Both the position numbers and the translations under genes were made by a program. Below the pieces are notes generated by a model, which worked only from the letters and a program-made list of their open reading frames with translations, had not been told where the DNA came from and did no database searches. A stretch of 64,000 nucleotides of DNA from Devosia sp. Root685 (GTDB lineage Bacteria > Pseudomonadota > Alphaproteobacteria > Rhizobiales > Devosiaceae). The stretch is taken from positions 346,049 through 410,048 of the forward strand of contig NZ_LMHK01000002.1 in assembly GCF_001427875.1 (NCBI RefSeq). Direction: 5' to 3'. Below are positions 8,121 through 15,467 of the stretch, piece after piece (within the stretch, counting starts at the first letter, position 1; each line of letters starts with the position of its first letter).

Positions 8121-9119
8121 TTAGATCGCCAGTCCAGCAGCGTCGAACTTGTAGATGCGCGAGGGGTCGGGGGTCAGCCAGACCACATCGCCGTGCTTAA
8201 AGGTTTGGTCGCCGTCGGTGCGGACGGTGAAGAGGCCCAGGCCATCGGTTTCGACATGGAGGAACGTGTCGGAGCCGAGCTGTTCGGCAACCTTCACGGT
8301 ACCGCGCCAGGCCCCTTCGGTGGTCGAGAGTTTGAAATGTTCGGGGCGCACGCCGATGGAATGAGCATTGTGCTTGGTCGCTTCCGGGCCATCCACGAAA
8401 TTCATTTTCGGGGAACCGATGAAGCCGGCGACGAAGCGGTTGGCGGGCTTTTTGTAGAGGTCGAGCGGCGAGCCGAACTGTTCGACATTGCCCGCGTTCA
8501 GCACCACGATGCGGTCGGCCATGGTCATGGCTTCGACCTGGTCGTGGGTGACGTAGATCATCGTGGTTTTGAGCTGCTGGTGCAGTTCGGTGATTTCGAG
8601 GCGCATGTTGACGCGCAGCGCTGCGTCAAGATTGGACAGTGGTTCGTCGAAGAGAAAGGCCTTGGGCTCTCGGACGATGGCACGGCCAATGGCGACGCGC
8701 TGACGCTGGCCGCCGGAAAGGGCGCGCGGGCGACGGTCGAGATAGGAGCCGAGGTTTAATGTGCGCGCGGCGTAGTCGACCTTTTTGTCGATTTCGGCCT
8801 GCGGGAGCTTTGCCATCTTCAACGGGAAGGCGATGTTGTCCCTGACGCTCATGTGAGGATAGAGCGCGTAGGACTGGAAGACCATGGCGAGGCCGCGCTT
8901 GGCGGGGGCTGCGTCGGTGACGTCCTGGCCGTCGAGTTTTATCGTGCCGGAAGTGGTGTCTTCGAGGCCGGCGATCAAGCGCAACAGGGTGGACTTGCCG
9001 CAGCCCGAGGGGCCGACGAAGACGACAAATTCGCCGTTCTGGATATCGAGCGAAATGTCCGGGATGATTTCGACTTCACCGAAGGACTTGTTGACGTGTT
9101 CGAGGGTGATGGAACCCAT
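8121..9119 (-). CDS. smoK: Polyol ABC transporter ATP-binding protein (SmoK/UgpC type)
   Basis: This 332-residue ATPase energises the sugar transporter encoded by the neighbouring genes. Walker [10 protein letters not shown] (residues 37-45), the Q-loop in [14 protein letters not shown], the signature LSGGQRQR and Walker [13 protein letters not shown] are all intact, and the switch histidine is in [11 protein letters not shown]. The C-terminal third (about 240-332) is the regulatory OB-fold domain of MalK/UgpC proteins (GVRPEHFKL). AAGGACC stands 8 bp before the ATG. The neighbours suggest sorbitol, mannitol or arabinitol as substrate. Confidence 0.88.
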   Translation of the reverse strand: MGSITLEHVNKSFGEVEIIPDISLDIQNGEFVVFVGPSGCGKSTLLRLIAGLEDTTSGTIKLDGQDVTDAAPAKRGLAMVFQSYALYPHMSVRDNIAFPLKMAKLPQAEIDKKVDYAARTLNLGSYLDRRPRALSGGQRQRVAIGRAIVREPKAFLFDEPLSNLDAALRVNMRLEITELHQQLKTTMIYVTHDQVEAMTMADRIVVLNAGNVEQFGSPLDLYKKPANRFVAGFIGSPKMNFVDGPEATKHNAHSIGVRPEHFKLSTTEGAWRGTVKVAEQLGSDTFLHVETDGLGLFTVRTDGDQTFKHGDVVWLTPDPSRIYKFDAAGLAI

Positions 9120-9168
9120 GGTTTTGGTCCTTTCAGTGTGTGGCGGCTGAGGGGGTTTGGCGCGAAGC

Positions 9169-9287
9169 GGACCCCCACCTAGCCTCCCCCTGGGAGGGGG
9201 AGGGATCTATCGAGTTTGGTGAGGCGGCGGAGAACCACCGGCGAGCCCCTCCCCCTATCAGGGGGAGGTTGGGTGGGGGTTGACGTT
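9169..9287. repeat. Palindromic intergenic repeat, family B (CCCCCACCTAGCCTCCCCCT type)
   Basis: The arm at 9169-9205 (CCCCCACCTAGCCTCCCCCT followed by GGGAGGGGGAGGGATC) is nearly identical to 12990-13026. The far arm at about 9248-9287 is the rough reverse complement, ending GGTTGGGTGGGGGT. It lies between the ATPase and permease genes. Confidence 0.7.
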
Positions 9288-9301
9288 GGGCGCCGAGGTT
9301 G

Positions 9302-9400
9302 CCGGAAGGCCCCCTCACCCCAACCGAATTCGCACTTGCGAATTCGGTGAGCTGCGCGCCGACCTCTCCCCCAGAGGAAGAGGTGAAAAAAGAAAGCCGC
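9302..9400. repeat. Palindromic intergenic repeat, family A (GCCGACCTCTCCCCCAGAGG type)
   Basis: GGAAGGCCCCCTCACCC followed later by GCGCCGACCTCTCCCCCAGA is repeated at 10341-10405. A short internal palindrome (GAATTCGCACTTGCGAATTC) sits in this copy. It lies just after the permease stop. Confidence 0.65.
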
Positions 9401-9401
9401 A

Positions 9402-10232
9402 TCATTTCACCGCACCAAAAGTCAGGCCGCGCACGAGTTGTTTCTGGCTGAACCAGCCGAGGAGCAGGATCGGGGCGATGGCGAGGAGGGAGGCGGCGGA
9501 GAGTTTTGCGAGGAAGAGGCCTTGTGGCGAGGAGAAGGAGGAGATGAAGGCGGTCAGCGTGCCGGCGCGGCCCGAGGTCAGGGTGATGGTCCAGAAGGCT
9601 TCGTTCCAGGCGAGGATGACGTTGAGCAGCAGCGTCGAGGCGATGCCGGGCACGGCCATGGGCACGAGGACGTGGGTGATCTCGTTCCAGAGTTCGGCGC
9701 CATCCATGCGGGCGGCTTCGAGGATATCGACCGGGATTTCCTTGAAATAGGTGTAGAGCATCCAGACGATGATCGGCAGATTGATCAGGGTCATGATCAG
9801 GGTGAGACCATGGACCGTGTCGAGCAGTCTTAGGTCGCGGAAAATGAGGTAGATCGGGATCAGGACACCGACGGCGGGCATCATCTTGGTGGAGAGCATC
9901 CACATCAGGATGTCCTTGGTGCGCTTCGATGGAGCGAAGGCCATGGACCAGGCGGCGGGGATGGCGATGATAAGGCCCAAGAGGGTCGAGCCGACGGACA
10001 CGATGATCGAATTGATCGCGTGCTTGAAATAGTCGGAACGATCCTGCACGGCGCTGAAATTTTCGAGCGTGAAGTTTTGGGGGAAGAAGGTCGGTTGGGA
10101 AGCGATGGCTTCCGCCTCGGTCTTGAAGGCTGTGAGCAGCGTCCAGAGGATCGGGGAGAAGAGCAGCAGGGCCACCGCCCAGGCGAGGACGGTGAAGCCG
10201 ACTTTGGTTTGAACGGAGACGCGGCGGGCCAT
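9402..10232 (-). CDS. smoG: Polyol ABC transporter permease (SmoG/MalG type)
   Basis: This 276-residue inner-membrane permease has six predicted membrane segments, the first at about residues 13-33 (FTVLAWAVALLLFSPILWTLL). The cytoplasmic EAA loop that contacts the ATPase reads EAARMDGAELWNEITHVLVPMA, placing it in the MalG/UgpE half of family 1 transporters. AAGGACC precedes the ATG by 6 bases. It pairs with the permease at 10419-11291. The adjacent dehydrogenase and kinase point to a polyol substrate. Confidence 0.87.
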   Translation of the reverse strand: MARRVSVQTKVGFTVLAWAVALLLFSPILWTLLTAFKTEAEAIASQPTFFPQNFTLENFSAVQDRSDYFKHAINSIIVSVGSTLLGLIIAIPAAWSMAFAPSKRTKDILMWMLSTKMMPAVGVLIPIYLIFRDLRLLDTVHGLTLIMTLINLPIIVWMLYTYFKEIPVDILEAARMDGAELWNEITHVLVPMAVPGIASTLLLNVILAWNEAFWTITLTSGRAGTLTAFISSFSSPQGLFLAKLSAASLLAIAPILLLGWFSQKQLVRGLTFGAVK

Positions 10233-10255
10233 GGTCAGGTCCTTTCACCGGTAAG

Positions 10256-10405
10256 AGGCGCAGCCTCACCTCTCCCTTCGGGGGAGAGGTCGACCCGGCA
10301 GGGTCGGGTGAGGGGGCCTTGGAGAGCCACTGAGTTTGCCGAAGGCCCCCTCACCCGGCGCGTTGCGCCGACCTCTCCCCCAGAGGGAGAGGTGAAGAGG
10401 GTTCG
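10256..10405. repeat. Large inverted repeat, family A
   Basis: The left arm (CCTCACCTCTCCCTTCGGGG at 10264-10283, then GGGTGAGGGGGCC) is mirrored by GGCCCCCTCACCC and CTCTCCCCCAGAGGGAGAGG at 10344-10394. The right arm repeats the element at 9302-9400. It fills the gap between the two permease genes and could form a strong cruciform or RNA hairpin. Confidence 0.7.
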
Positions 10406-10418
10406 GTGATTGCCGCGG

Positions 10419-11291
10419 TTACGCATCTAAATTCTTCCCCACAGCGCGCATCAGGAAGATGGCGACGATATTGGCGATGATGACGGCCACCACACCACCC
10501 GCGGAGCCAGCGCCGATGTCATTGCTGAGGATGCCAGTGCGGAAGACGAGGAAGGCGATATTGGTCGAGGCATAGCCTGGGCCGCCGCCGGTGGTGACGC
10601 GGATTTCGGCGAAAATGCCCAGAAGGAAGATCGTCTGGATCAGGATGACGATGGTGATCGCCCGCGCCATGTGCGGCAGGATGATGTAGCGGAAGCGATT
10701 GGCGGCGTTGGCGCCGTCCATTTCGGCGGCTTCGCGCTGTTCTTCCGAGAGCGATTGCAGGGCGGTGAGGAGGATCAGCGTCGCGAAGGGCAGCCACTGC
10801 CAGGCGACGATGACGATGACCGAAAACAGCGGATATTGATTGAACCAGTCGACCGGCTGCAGACCGAAGAATTTCCACAAATGCCCGAGCATGCCATAGC
10901 CGGGATGCATGAAGCCGTTTTTCCAGATCAGCGCCGCGACGGGCGGCATGACGAAGAAGGGCGAAATGACGAGGATGCGCAAAATCCCCTGCCCCCAGAT
11001 CGGCTGATCGAGCAAGAGCGCGAGGAAGGTGCCGCCGACAATGGTGATGACGAGGACACCGCCCACGAGGATCAGCGTATTGACCAGGGCCTGGGTGAAG
11101 CTCGGATCGCCGATGACATAGACATAATTGGCCCAGCCGGCGAAGCCCGTCATCATCGGATTGATGAGGCTGTAATTCTGGAAGGAGAACCACAGGGTCA
11201 TGACCAGTGGCACGATCATCCAGATGAAGAGCACGATAACGGCCGGTGCCATCATGGTGCGCGCCAGGGCGCGGGTTTGTTTGGTGGCCAT
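10419..11291 (-). CDS. smoF: Polyol ABC transporter permease (SmoF/MalF type)
   Basis: This 290-residue permease starts from the ATG at 11291; an in-frame codon at 11321 lies upstream of the GGGAGG ribosome site and is unlikely. The first membrane segment is MMAPAVIVLFIWMIVPLVMTL (residues about 17-36). The EAA loop reads EAAEMDGANAANRFRYIILP. It is the MalF-type half of the transporter and is preceded by the binding-protein gene 196 bp upstream. That gap carries a hairpin and a palindromic repeat. Confidence 0.87.
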   Translation of the reverse strand: MATKQTRALARTMMAPAVIVLFIWMIVPLVMTLWFSFQNYSLINPMMTGFAGWANYVYVIGDPSFTQALVNTLILVGGVLVITIVGGTFLALLLDQPIWGQGILRILVISPFFVMPPVAALIWKNGFMHPGYGMLGHLWKFFGLQPVDWFNQYPLFSVIVIVAWQWLPFATLILLTALQSLSEEQREAAEMDGANAANRFRYIILPHMARAITIVILIQTIFLLGIFAEIRVTTGGGPGYASTNIAFLVFRTGILSNDIGAGSAGGVVAVIIANIVAIFLMRAVGKNLDA

Positions 11292-11338
11292 TCTTTTGTG
11301 ACTTCCTCCCAGTGCGACCAAGCTGTTGCAAGCGTCGC

Positions 11339-11424
11339 GGCGTCATTCCCGCGAAGGCGGGAATCCCTCAGTGGCAATGCCCGGTCCGGAGATTCCCGCT
11401 TTCGCGGGAATGACGCGGTGGGTG
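11339..11424. repeat. Palindromic intergenic repeat, family C (GTCATTCCCGCGAAGGCGGGAAT type)
   Basis: GTCATTCCCGCGAAGGCGGG at 11342-11361 faces CCCGCTTTCGCGGGAATGAC at 11396-11415. The same arm recurs at about 62302-62324. This palindrome is widespread in Alphaproteobacteria. Confidence 0.8.
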
Positions 11425-11471
11425 GAGAGAAAATCCGCCCGGCCAATCGAGGGGTCCAATCGGTCGGGCGG
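11425..11471 (-). terminator. Hairpin with short T-run after the binding-protein gene
   Basis: On the minus strand CCGCCCGACC (11471-11462) pairs with GGCCGGGCGG (11444-11435), followed by ATTTTC. It lies 16 bp after the binding-protein stop. It may act as a partial terminator that lowers permease expression, or as an mRNA stabiliser. Confidence 0.55.
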
Positions 11472-11486
11472 CAGTCCTCAGGAGGT

Positions 11487-12797
11487 CTACTTGATATAGC
11501 CGGCGCGGGTCATGTCGCGGGTGGTGGCGTCCTGGGCCTGGACCAGGGCGTCGGCCGCGGACATCTGGCCGGCGAGCGCTGCCGAGAAGAGCTGGCCGAC
11601 ATTGGTGGCGATACCGGCAAATTCAGGAATGGCCACGAACTGCACGCCGGTATAGGGGACCGGATCGACCGTGGGATGGGTCGGGTCGGCCGCATTGATG
11701 GAGTCGAGCGTCATCTTGGCGAAGGGCGCGGCGGCCTGGTAGTCCGCATTCTCATAGAGCGAGGTGCGGGTGCCCGGAGGCACATTGGCCCAGCCGTCCT
11801 TTTCGGCGACCAGCGCGAGATAGTCCTTGTCGGTCGCCCAGTTGATGAACTTTTCGGCGGCCTCGGCATTCTGCGAGCTCGCCGGGATGGCGAGGGACCA
11901 GGCCCAGAGCCAGTTGCCGCGCTTGCCAAGGCCATTGTCTGGCGCCAGGGCAAAGCCGACCTTGTCGGCGACGGTCGAGTCGGTGGGGTTGGTCACGAAG
12001 GACGCCGCGACGGTGGCGTCGATCCACATGCCGCACTTGCCCTGCTGGAAGAGGGTCAGGTTCTCGTTGAAGCCATTGGACGAGGCGCCGGCCGGGCCGG
12101 CATCGGCCATCAGCGAGAGATAGGTATCGAGCGTGTTCTTCCACTGCTCGGTATCGAACTGGGGCTTCCAGTTTTCGTCGAACCAGCGGGCGCCGAAGGA
12201 GTTGGACATGGCCGTGAGGAAAGCCATGTTCTCGCCCCAGCCGGCCTTGCCGCGGAGGCAGATGCCGTTGATGTCATTGGCGCGATCGGTCATGGCGCGG
12301 GCGGCTTCGCCGATGAATTCCCAAGTTGGGGCTTCCGGCATGGTGAGGCCGGCTTTTTCCATCAGATCGGTGCGATACATGATGAAGGAGCTCTCGCCAT
12401 AGAACGGGGCGGCATAGAGTTTTCCGTCCATCGAGAGGCCGCCGCGAATGGCGGGGAGCAGATCATCGACGTCGTATTCGGCGTCGGCGGAGAGGGCGTC
12501 GAGGGGTTTGAGCCAATTCTGCTTGGCCCAGATCGGCGCTTCATAGGTGCCTATGGTCATGATGTCATATTGGCCGCCATTGGTGGCGATGTCGGTGGTG
12601 ACGTTCTGGCGCAGGGTGTTTTCTTCCAGCACGACCCAATTGAGCGCGATGCCGGTCTCTTCGGTAAAGGCCGAAGACAGGCCCTGCATGCGGATCATGT
12701 CGCCATTGTTCACGGTGGCAATGGTCAGCGTCTGGGCCGAAGCCGAGCCGACGAGGGCAAGCGTCATCGCGCCCACGAAAAGGGGTGTCAGTTTCAT
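11487..12797 (-). CDS. smoE: Polyol ABC transporter substrate-binding protein (SmoE-like)
   Basis: This 436-residue periplasmic protein has a signal peptide (MKLTPLFVGAMTLALVGSAS, cleavage near residue 21). The mature chain begins QTLTIATVNNGDMIRMQGLS, followed by NWVVLEENTLRQNVTTDIAT and YDIMTIGTYEAPIWAKQNWL. These blocks are typical of sorbitol/mannitol-binding SmoE/MtlE proteins. A strong SD (GGGAGGACTTCA before ATG) and an upstream operator-like palindrome mark it as the first gene of the polyol operon that runs leftward to 4847. Confidence 0.88.
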   Translation of the reverse strand: MKLTPLFVGAMTLALVGSASAQTLTIATVNNGDMIRMQGLSSAFTEETGIALNWVVLEENTLRQNVTTDIATNGGQYDIMTIGTYEAPIWAKQNWLKPLDALSADAEYDVDDLLPAIRGGLSMDGKLYAAPFYGESSFIMYRTDLMEKAGLTMPEAPTWEFIGEAARAMTDRANDINGICLRGKAGWGENMAFLTAMSNSFGARWFDENWKPQFDTEQWKNTLDTYLSLMADAGPAGASSNGFNENLTLFQQGKCGMWIDATVAASFVTNPTDSTVADKVGFALAPDNGLGKRGNWLWAWSLAIPASSQNAEAAEKFINWATDKDYLALVAEKDGWANVPPGTRTSLYENADYQAAAPFAKMTLDSINAADPTHPTVDPVPYTGVQFVAIPEFAGIATNVGQLFSAALAGQMSAADALVQAQDATTRDMTRAGYIK

Positions 12798-12836
12798 TGA
12801 AGTCCTCCCAAGACGAAGCGAGTTTTTGCTCCTGTC

Positions 12837-12872
12837 GTGAGCAAATGTTCACCGGCTGGGCAAATATGTCAA
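12837..12872. promoter_or_regulatory. Operator-like repeats upstream of the polyol operon
   Basis: GTGAGCAAATGTTCAC at 12837-12852 is an imperfect palindrome (12 of 16 symmetric). A related GCAAATATGTCAA follows at 12860-12872, 19 bp in phase from the first GCAAAT. They lie 40-75 bp upstream of smoE and are candidate sites for the SorC-type regulator encoded at 13112-14065. Confidence 0.5.
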
Positions 12873-12988
12873 GAGGAGTGAAGCACCGGCGGGGGAAGTG
12901 CGGGCGTCAGGCTGTGGGAATTTTGGGATGGAGGTCAGGAGAAGGGTCGGGCAAAAGGCAGGGCGGCTGAGCGATTGCTGTGAAATCG

Positions 12989-13101
12989 CACCCCCACCTA
13001 GCCTCCCCCTGGTAGGGGGAGGGATCTGCTGGTGGCTCACGGGAATTGGAGCAAACGCGATGCGTTCCTCCCCCTTTTTTGGGGAGAGGCGAGGGGGGGT
13101 A
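12989..13101. repeat. Palindromic intergenic repeat, family B (second copy)
   Basis: This is a second copy of the element at 9169-9287: the CCCCCACCTAGCCTCCCCCT arm is unchanged and the opposite arm (TCCTCCCCC..GGGGAGAGGC..GGGGGGGT) has diverged. Together with the operator region it accounts for the 314-bp gap between smoE and the SorC regulator gene. Confidence 0.7.
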
Positions 13102-13111
13102 TTCTGAAAAC

Positions 13112-14065
13112 CTAAGCTAGCAGCAGTTCAGCCGTGCGCTCGTCGGTGATGACGCCGTTGACCAGCCGGCGATTGAGCGCGGCGCGGATGGCGGGGGCTT
13201 TGTTGCGGCCCATGGCGAGGCCGACGACGAGGCTTGATTCGCGCGAGGGAATGGGTGCCGAGGCGACGCGGTCGTTGATCAGGCCTTCGATGAGACGGCC
13301 TTCGGCATCAAAGCACCAGCCGCAGATTTCGCCCACGGCGCCAGCTTTCTGCAGCATTTTGTGGTCGGGTTCGGAGATGAAATTGTCGAGCAATAGCGGG
13401 GCCTTGGGGCCGAGGTCACCAATGCCGACAAAGGTGACATTAGCCTCGGCGGCGAGAGACAGGGTCGCCTTGATCATCGGTTGGCGATGCAGCATTTCGC
13501 GCTCGGCGGCCGAGGAGGCGATAACAGGCAGGGGCATGGGAAAGCTGCGGGCTTTTACGGTGTCGGCGACATTGAAAATGACGTTGTAAAAGGCGGCTGA
13601 GCCATCGGGGGCGATATTGCCGGTGAGCGACACGACCTTGTGTTGCGGGCATTCCATGGGCTGGATCTGCTCGATGGCGGCTTTCAGCGTGCGGCCCGTG
13701 CCGATGGCCATGGTGATCGGCTCGGGGCGGACCAGCCAGCGCTCGATTTCGGCGGCGCCAGCTTCGGCAACGCCAATGGTGGTGGAGTCGCTGGCGGGGT
13801 CTGACGGCACGACCTCGACGAGATCGAGCGCGAAGCGGGATTTGAGGCGCGCGGCAAAATCCATGCAGCGGCCGATGGGGTGGTCGAGGCGGACTTTTAT
13901 CAGGCCCTCGCTGACCGAGAGTGAGACGAGGCGCTGCGCCGACTGGCGCGAAATGCCCATCTTGGCGGCGATCTCTTCCTGCGTATTGCCCGCGACATAA
14001 TAGAGCCAGCCGGCGCGGGCGGCGTCGTCAAGCCGGGTCGCAGTGTTCTCTTGTCGCGCAGCCAT
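13112..14065 (-). CDS. SorC/DeoR-type sugar-binding transcriptional regulator
   Basis: This 317-residue regulator has an N-terminal helix-turn-helix (NTQEEIAAKMGISRQSAQRL, residues about 27-46) followed by the long SorC-type effector domain related to sugar-phosphate isomerases. That domain includes TIGVAEAGAAEIERWL, MAIGTGRTLKAAIEQI, VSLTGNIAPDGSAAF and the C-terminal GVITDERTAELLL. Members of this family control sorbitol, mannitol and deoxynucleoside operons. It is encoded upstream of the polyol operon in the same direction and probably regulates it, perhaps in response to a phosphorylated pentulose made by the D-ribulokinase. The effector is inferred. Confidence 0.85.
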   Translation of the reverse strand: MAARQENTATRLDDAARAGWLYYVAGNTQEEIAAKMGISRQSAQRLVSLSVSEGLIKVRLDHPIGRCMDFAARLKSRFALDLVEVVPSDPASDSTTIGVAEAGAAEIERWLVRPEPITMAIGTGRTLKAAIEQIQPMECPQHKVVSLTGNIAPDGSAAFYNVIFNVADTVKARSFPMPLPVIASSAAEREMLHRQPMIKATLSLAAEANVTFVGIGDLGPKAPLLLDNFISEPDHKMLQKAGAVGEICGWCFDAEGRLIEGLINDRVASAPIPSRESSLVVGLAMGRNKAPAIRAALNRRLVNGVITDERTAELLLA

Positions 14066-14238
14066 TGGTGGTCACCTTGTCCGTCGCGCGATTAAGCGCG
14101 ATTGGCGGGAAAGGGCAAGTGCGGGGGATCGCCGTCACTCTTAAGCAAAAACCTGAATGAACGCGTGTGCATTGCCTTTCCCTGCAATGCGGCGCACTCT
14201 GATTGGAGGCATGAGTCGATGCCTTTTCGGGAGCCCTC

Positions 14239-14721
14239 ATGGCGAATACCGCACCCGCAATCCCAGCGTTTTGCCAGCAGGTCGCCGCCCTGCCCTGGCG
14301 GCGCGAGGCCGATGGTGCGATTTCCGTCCTGCTCATCACCTCGCGCAGCAATGGCAAATGGATGCTGCCCAAGGGCTGGCCGATAAAGGGCCTGAGCGAG
14401 GCGGAATCGGCTCGTCAGGAGGCCCTCGAAGAGGCGGGCGTTGAGGGCATTGTCGACACCCAGGCCGTGGGCTCGTACCGCTATTCCAAGTTCTTCAGCG
14501 ATGGTTCGAGCACGCCGGGCCAGGCCATCATCTTTCCCCTGACGGTCACGCGCGAGAAAAAAGGCTGGAAAGAAAAGGGGCAGCGCCAGCGCCGCTGGAT
14601 GTCGCCGCGCGAAGCGGCGGAGGCGGCCCACGAACCGGACCTGGCGCGTTTTCTCGCCCATCTGGCTTCAGGCCGCGTGACGCTGCCGCATGCCAGTCAC
14701 GCGCAAGCCTTCGCGCTTTAA
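14239..14721 (+). CDS. NUDIX hydrolase (diphosphoinositol-polyphosphate phosphohydrolase-like)
   Basis: This 160-residue single-domain protein carries a full NUDIX box: GLSEAESARQEALEEAG (residues about 51-67) followed by a hydrophobic residue, with the metal-binding RExxEE helix written here as RQEALEE. The preceding strand KWMLPKGWPIKG is typical of the bacterial relatives of diphosphoinositol-polyphosphate/Ap(n)A hydrolases. It likely cleaves a nucleoside or inositol pyrophosphate in the cytoplasm. It stands alone, divergent from the SorC gene and 355 bp before the adhesin locus, so context adds nothing on the substrate. Confidence 0.85.
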   Translation: MANTAPAIPAFCQQVAALPWRREADGAISVLLITSRSNGKWMLPKGWPIKGLSEAESARQEALEEAGVEGIVDTQAVGSYRYSKFFSDGSSTPGQAIIFPLTVTREKKGWKEKGQRQRRWMSPREAAEAAHEPDLARFLAHLASGRVTLPHASHAQAFAL

Positions 14722-15076
14722 CGCCGTTCTGGCGATCCGATCTTCCATGTCGATTCTTATTGATTAGCCCGGCAAGGGCCAAGCAATCCTTGGCGCAAAG
14801 TACGCACAATACTTCTCATTGCGTGCAAAGGCCCATTTTGGCCCGCAAGGCGCCAAACCACCGAAGTACTCGCCGCGAATGACAAAAAGCCATGAAATTA
14901 CTGATAGATAGCCCGCGTCAGCGCATTTCTTTATGCCTGACAGGGACATATGCCCCGCCCACAAAGTGTGTCGGTTGCGCATCTCGCCTTGGTTAATAAA
15001 GTGATGACCGCGCGGGAGAACTTGCGCATGTCCCTGCTCCCAAGTAAAACTTACTGAGTTGGGGGACATAACGAAC
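14722..15076. other. Intergenic region before the adhesin locus
   Basis: No gene was supported in these 355 bp; the open frames that cross it lack coding character. The only structure noted is a hairpin next to the following start codon (see 15028-15069). The region must hold the promoter of the adhesin secretion genes, but no clear -35/-10 pair was identified. Confidence 0.5.
15028..15069 (+). promoter_or_regulatory. Hairpin that covers the ribosome site of the small secreted protein gene
   Basis: ATGTCC (15028-15033) pairs with GGACAT (15064-15069), CCCAA (15039-15043) with TTGGG (15059-15063) and GTAA (15044-15047) with TTAC (15051-15054). Small bulges lie between the stems. The GGGGGA used as ribosome site is inside the 3' arm, so folding would hide it. 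Translational control is inferred. Confidence 0.4.
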
Positions 15077-15439
15077 ATGATGGTAAAATCGTTGTTGCGG
15101 TCCGTGTTGATCGTCGGCGGTCTTGTTCTGGCGGGGAGCGCCGGAGCCGCGGATTTGAACATCTATCGCAGCGCGAGTTGCACCAGCTACATGCAATCGA
15201 CACTGCCTTCGCAGCCGCAAGAGATCATCAAGCAGACGCTCTGGGATAATTTCCAGGACGCCGAGGCCGGTATGAACGATCCGCGTGTGCAGGGGTCCCG
15301 CCAGCAGGCTTTCACCTGGGCCATGGAAACGCGCTGGGCGTGCACAGCAGCCATAGGTTACCTCAAGGGCGGCAATATCGACGAGGAATCGATCCAGAAA
15401 TGCGATTGTTTCCATCAGCGTTATGTTTCGCTCAAGTAA
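15077..15439 (+). CDS. Small secreted cysteine-containing protein of unknown function
   Basis: This 120-residue protein is not recognised as a known family. It starts at one of two adjacent ATGs (15077 or 15080) and opens with a classic signal peptide (VKSLLRSVLIVGGLVLAGSA, cut after AGA near residue 25). The mature part of about 95 residues has four cysteines: SASCTS, RWACTA and the pair KCDCF near the C-terminus. This suggests one or two disulfides in the periplasm. It ends 28 bp before the TolC-like gene and is probably co-transcribed with the type I secretion genes. A role in adhesin export or outer-membrane anchoring is possible but unsupported. Confidence 0.7.
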   Translation: MMVKSLLRSVLIVGGLVLAGSAGAADLNIYRSASCTSYMQSTLPSQPQEIIKQTLWDNFQDAEAGMNDPRVQGSRQQAFTWAMETRWACTAAIGYLKGGNIDEESIQKCDCFHQRYVSLK

Positions 15440-15467
15440 ACCCGCGGCTTGCAGAAAGTAACATTCG

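Noticed and set aside
9133..10269. Minus-strand open frame of about 378 codons in another frame of smoG
   Set aside because: The frame at 9402-10232 gives a full permease; the longer one is rich in Arg, His and Pro and crosses intergenic repeats.
10671..12800. Plus-strand open frame of about 709 codons across smoF and smoE
   Set aside because: It is antisense to two well-supported transporter genes and runs through a palindromic repeat; the predicted protein is low-complexity and rich in Gly, Arg and Asp.
14722..15076. Minus-strand open frame of 132 codons in the gap before the adhesin locus
   Set aside because: It runs into the small secreted protein gene on the opposite strand, has no ribosome site and no domain.
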